Assembly (NCBI GenBank): GCA_036522895.1
Contig: DATDEX010000074.1
Span: forward strand, 1 to 5,815
Reading direction: 5' to 3'
DNA from: JAIOPA01 sp036522895
Lineage (GTDB): Bacteria; Eisenbacteria; RBG-16-71-46
DNA: 5,815 bases
In this document: piece by piece, positions 4,040 to 5,815 of the stretch
Layout of the letters: each line of letters starts with the position of its first letter
How positions within the stretch are numbered: the first letter of the stretch is position 1
Position numbers and translations under genes: made by a program
The notes under the pieces: model-generated
Databases searched by the model: none
Seen by the model: only the letters and a program-made list of their open reading frames with translations
Told to the model about the DNA's origin: nothing

Positions 4040-5815
4040 TCAGGGCAGCACCTCGACCCGGTACACGATCGCGCCCTGGGTGACGCGCTTCGCCACGTCG
4101 AGCCCGCGCGTCACCTGCGCGAAGATCGTGTAGCGGCCGTTCAGGTGCGGCTGCGGCGAAAGCGTCACGAACCACTGGCTCCCGCCGGTGTCCTTCCCGG
4201 AGAGCGCCATGCCGACCATGCCGGCCTCGTAGCGGAGCTGGTTGTACTCGCAGCGGATGCTGTAGCCGGGCCCGCCCGAGCCGGTGCCGGACGGGTCGCC
4301 GTCCTGGATCACGAAGTCGGGCACCACGCGATGCACCCGGAGGCTGTCGAAGTAACCCCGCTGCGCGAGCGTCACGAAGTTCTTCACGGTCTGCGGCGCC
4401 TCGTCCGTGAAGAACCGCCACTCCATGTCGCCGGCAGACGTATGCAGGATCGCCCGCCGCATGGAGGGCCCGGCGAAAAACGCGTCGTCGCGCTGCTCCG
4501 GCGGAGCGGGCACCGGGTGGGCGCGCTCGACGCTGTCCGCGAACGGGCGGCCGGCGAGCGTGCGGAGCGCGTCGCGGATCCCGATCCGCGCGTCCGAATC
4601 CGCGTCGTGCCCGCGCGTCGCGTACGCCCGGGCGAGGAGCGGCACGCTCGCCGTGTCGCCCGCGTCCGCGAGCGCGCCGGAGCACGCGGCCGAGAGCAGG
4701 ATGTTCCGGTCATCGACCCCGGCGCGGAGCGCGTCCCGGAGCTTCGCGAGCTCGGGCGTTTGCGCGCGGGCGATCAACTGCCCGGCCACCTCCGCCGCGG
4801 TCATGCGCACGAGCAGGTGGCCACCGTTGTAGAGCGCGCCGGAGACCGCGTTCACCACCCGTGGCGGCGACTGCGCGAGCTCCGCGGCGCCCATGCGGCG
4901 GAGACCGTCGATGACTGAGGCGCGCGTGTAAGCCGAGGTATCCGAGAAAAGCGGTCGCGCGAGGTCGAGCCCGGCGAGTTTCATTCGCACGAGGAGCGCG
5001 CGCCCGCAGGCCCCGCGGGTGGCGTAGTCCGCGTCCTGCATGCCGAGCCCGAGCGCGTCCTTGACCGCGGCGGAGTCCGCACCGCTTCCGATCCAGGCGA
5101 AGCTGTCCGCGAGCGCGGTCGCCGCGGTCACGCGCACGTAGGGGTCGCGGTGCCGGAGCAGCCGCGCGAGGCGCGGACCGCCGCCCGGGCGCGAGCCGTC
5201 GGCCACGAGCTGGAGCGCGCGCACCACGTTCACCACCACCGCGGGGTCGGCGTCGTCGAGCGCCCCGAGCAGTGCCGGCGTGGCGAGCGGCGACTTCTCG
5301 CGCCCGAGCGTGCGGGCCGCGTGCGCCCGCACGAGCGGATCGGGATCCGCGAGGAGCGGCGTCACGGCGGGCACGACGCGCGCGGGAAGCGGCAGCTTCT
5401 CGAGCGCGTAGGCGACCCGCCAGCGCAGACCCGGATCGCGCGCGGGCAGCGCCGCGACGAGCGCGCCGGCGGCGCTCGTGTCGGCGAGCCGCCAGAGCGA
5501 CTCGCAGGCGCGCAGGCGCTGGACCGGCGTGCCGGTCCGGAGCGCCCGGACGATCAACGGCGTGGCCGCGGGATCGCCGAGCTTCCCGAGCGCCTCGACC
5601 GCGTTCTCCCGCACCCGCGGGTCCGCGTCATCGAGCGCGTGCTCGAGGGCCGCGCGTGCCGAGCGGTGGCCGATCTGGCCGAGCGCGAACGCCGCCTCGC
5701 TCCGCACCGCGGGAACGCGATCGGCGAGGAGCGGCAGCAGCGCCGGAACGCTCGTGGAGTCCTGGAGCCTGCCGGTCGCGAGCGCGGCGCGCGCGCGCAC
5801 GCCGGCATCGGGGTG
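4040..5815 (-). CDS. HEAT-repeat protein with C-terminal cyclophilin-type peptidyl-prolyl isomerase domain, 5' end missing
   Basis: This is the last 591 codons of a - strand gene; the frame is open to the window edge and the first visible residues (HPDAGVRARAAL) already belong to a HEAT repeat, so the start lies beyond 5815. The GTG at 5798-5800 is internal. Residues 1-422 hold about 12-13 HEAT/PBS-lyase-type repeats, the first six at an almost exact 31-residue period (helix starts near 31, 62, 93, 124, 156, 187), with motifs such as DDADPRVRENAVEALGKLGD. Residues about 453-590 form a cyclophilin domain that should catalyse cis-trans isomerisation of Xaa-Pro bonds: APQTVKNFVTLAQRGYF (473-489), VHRVVPDFVIQDGD (494-507) with catalytic Arg496, Phe501 and Gln504, then GSQWFVT (545-551). 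The positions of CypA Trp121 and His126 are His557 and Tyr562. The HEAT array probably binds a partner or substrate protein. Localisation is unknown because the N-terminus is absent. It is convergent with the secreted protein gene. Confidence 0.93.
   Translation of the reverse strand, partial: HPDAGVRARAALATGRLQDSTSVPALLPLLADRVPAVRSEAAFALGQIGHRSARAALEHALDDADPRVRENAVEALGKLGDPAATPLIVRALRTGTPVQRLRACESLWRLADTSAAGALVAALPARDPGLRWRVAYALEKLPLPARVVPAVTPLLADPDPLVRAHAARTLGREKSPLATPALLGALDDADPAVVVNVVRALQLVADGSRPGGGPRLARLLRHRDPYVRVTAATALADSFAWIGSGADSAAVKDALGLGMQDADYATRGACGRALLVRMKLAGLDLARPLFSDTSAYTRASVIDGLRRMGAAELAQSPPRVVNAVSGALYNGGHLLVRMTAAEVAGQLIARAQTPELAKLRDALRAGVDDRNILLSAACSGALADAGDTASVPLLARAYATRGHDADSDARIGIRDALRTLAGRPFADSVERAHPVPAPPEQRDDAFFAGPSMRRAILHTSAGDMEWRFFTDEAPQTVKNFVTLAQRGYFDSLRVHRVVPDFVIQDGDPSGTGSGGPGYSIRCEYNQLRYEAGMVGMALSGKDTGGSQWFVTLSPQPHLNGRYTIFAQVTRGLDVAKRVTQGAIVYRVEVLP

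Noticed and set aside
5798..5800. GTG as the start of the HEAT-cyclophilin gene
   Set aside because: The frame stays open to the window edge, and the residues before the GTG (HPDAG) complete a HEAT motif, so this is an internal Val.
1..5815. CRISPR arrays, insertion sequences, tRNA or rRNA genes, attachment sites
   Set aside because: No direct repeats with regular spacers, transposase motifs, terminal inverted repeats or tRNA-like cloverleafs were seen on either strand.

Overview
The window is very GC-rich (roughly 70% or more by eye), and its codons strongly prefer G or C at the third position. It carries bacterial genes packed with 4-base overlaps. No 16S gene or other strong taxonomic marker is present. 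The very high GC, the nucleoside ABC transporter operon and the HEAT-repeat/cyclophilin fusion would fit a Gemmatimonadota-like or similar high-GC environmental lineage, but this is a tentative inference.

Left part (1-3240, + strand): a tightly coupled operon for purine nucleoside uptake and breakdown. It runs from the 3' end of a tandem-domain ABC ATPase of the YufO/NupO type, through two dissimilar membrane permeases (YufP/NupP-like and YufQ/NupQ-like), to a trimeric-type purine nucleoside phosphorylase. Each of the three junctions is an ATGA overlap (429-432, 1481-1484, 2386-2389), which suggests translational coupling. The transporter would import nucleosides and the phosphorylase would split them with phosphate into base and ribose-1-phosphate. 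The BMP-family substrate-binding lipoprotein expected for such a transporter is not in the window and may lie upstream.

Middle (3241-4039): a 247-bp intergenic region with two AT-richer patches and a possible -10 element. It is followed by a short monocistronic gene for an unrecognised secreted Ala/Thr/Pro-rich protein of 132 residues, with a strong Shine-Dalgarno and a GTG start. That gene ends in a convincing Rho-independent terminator (3928-3964).

Right part (4040-5815, - strand): the 3' 591 codons of a gene convergent with the previous one. It encodes an array of about 12-13 HEAT repeats fused to a C-terminal cyclophilin-type peptidyl-prolyl isomerase. Its 5' end lies outside the window. 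A stable hairpin without a T tract lies just after its stop.

No mobile element, CRISPR array, tRNA or rRNA was seen. Nothing here amounts to a clearly new multi-gene system. The most novel items are the small secreted protein, the HEAT-cyclophilin fusion, and non-consensus residues in the ATPase and the phosphorylase.
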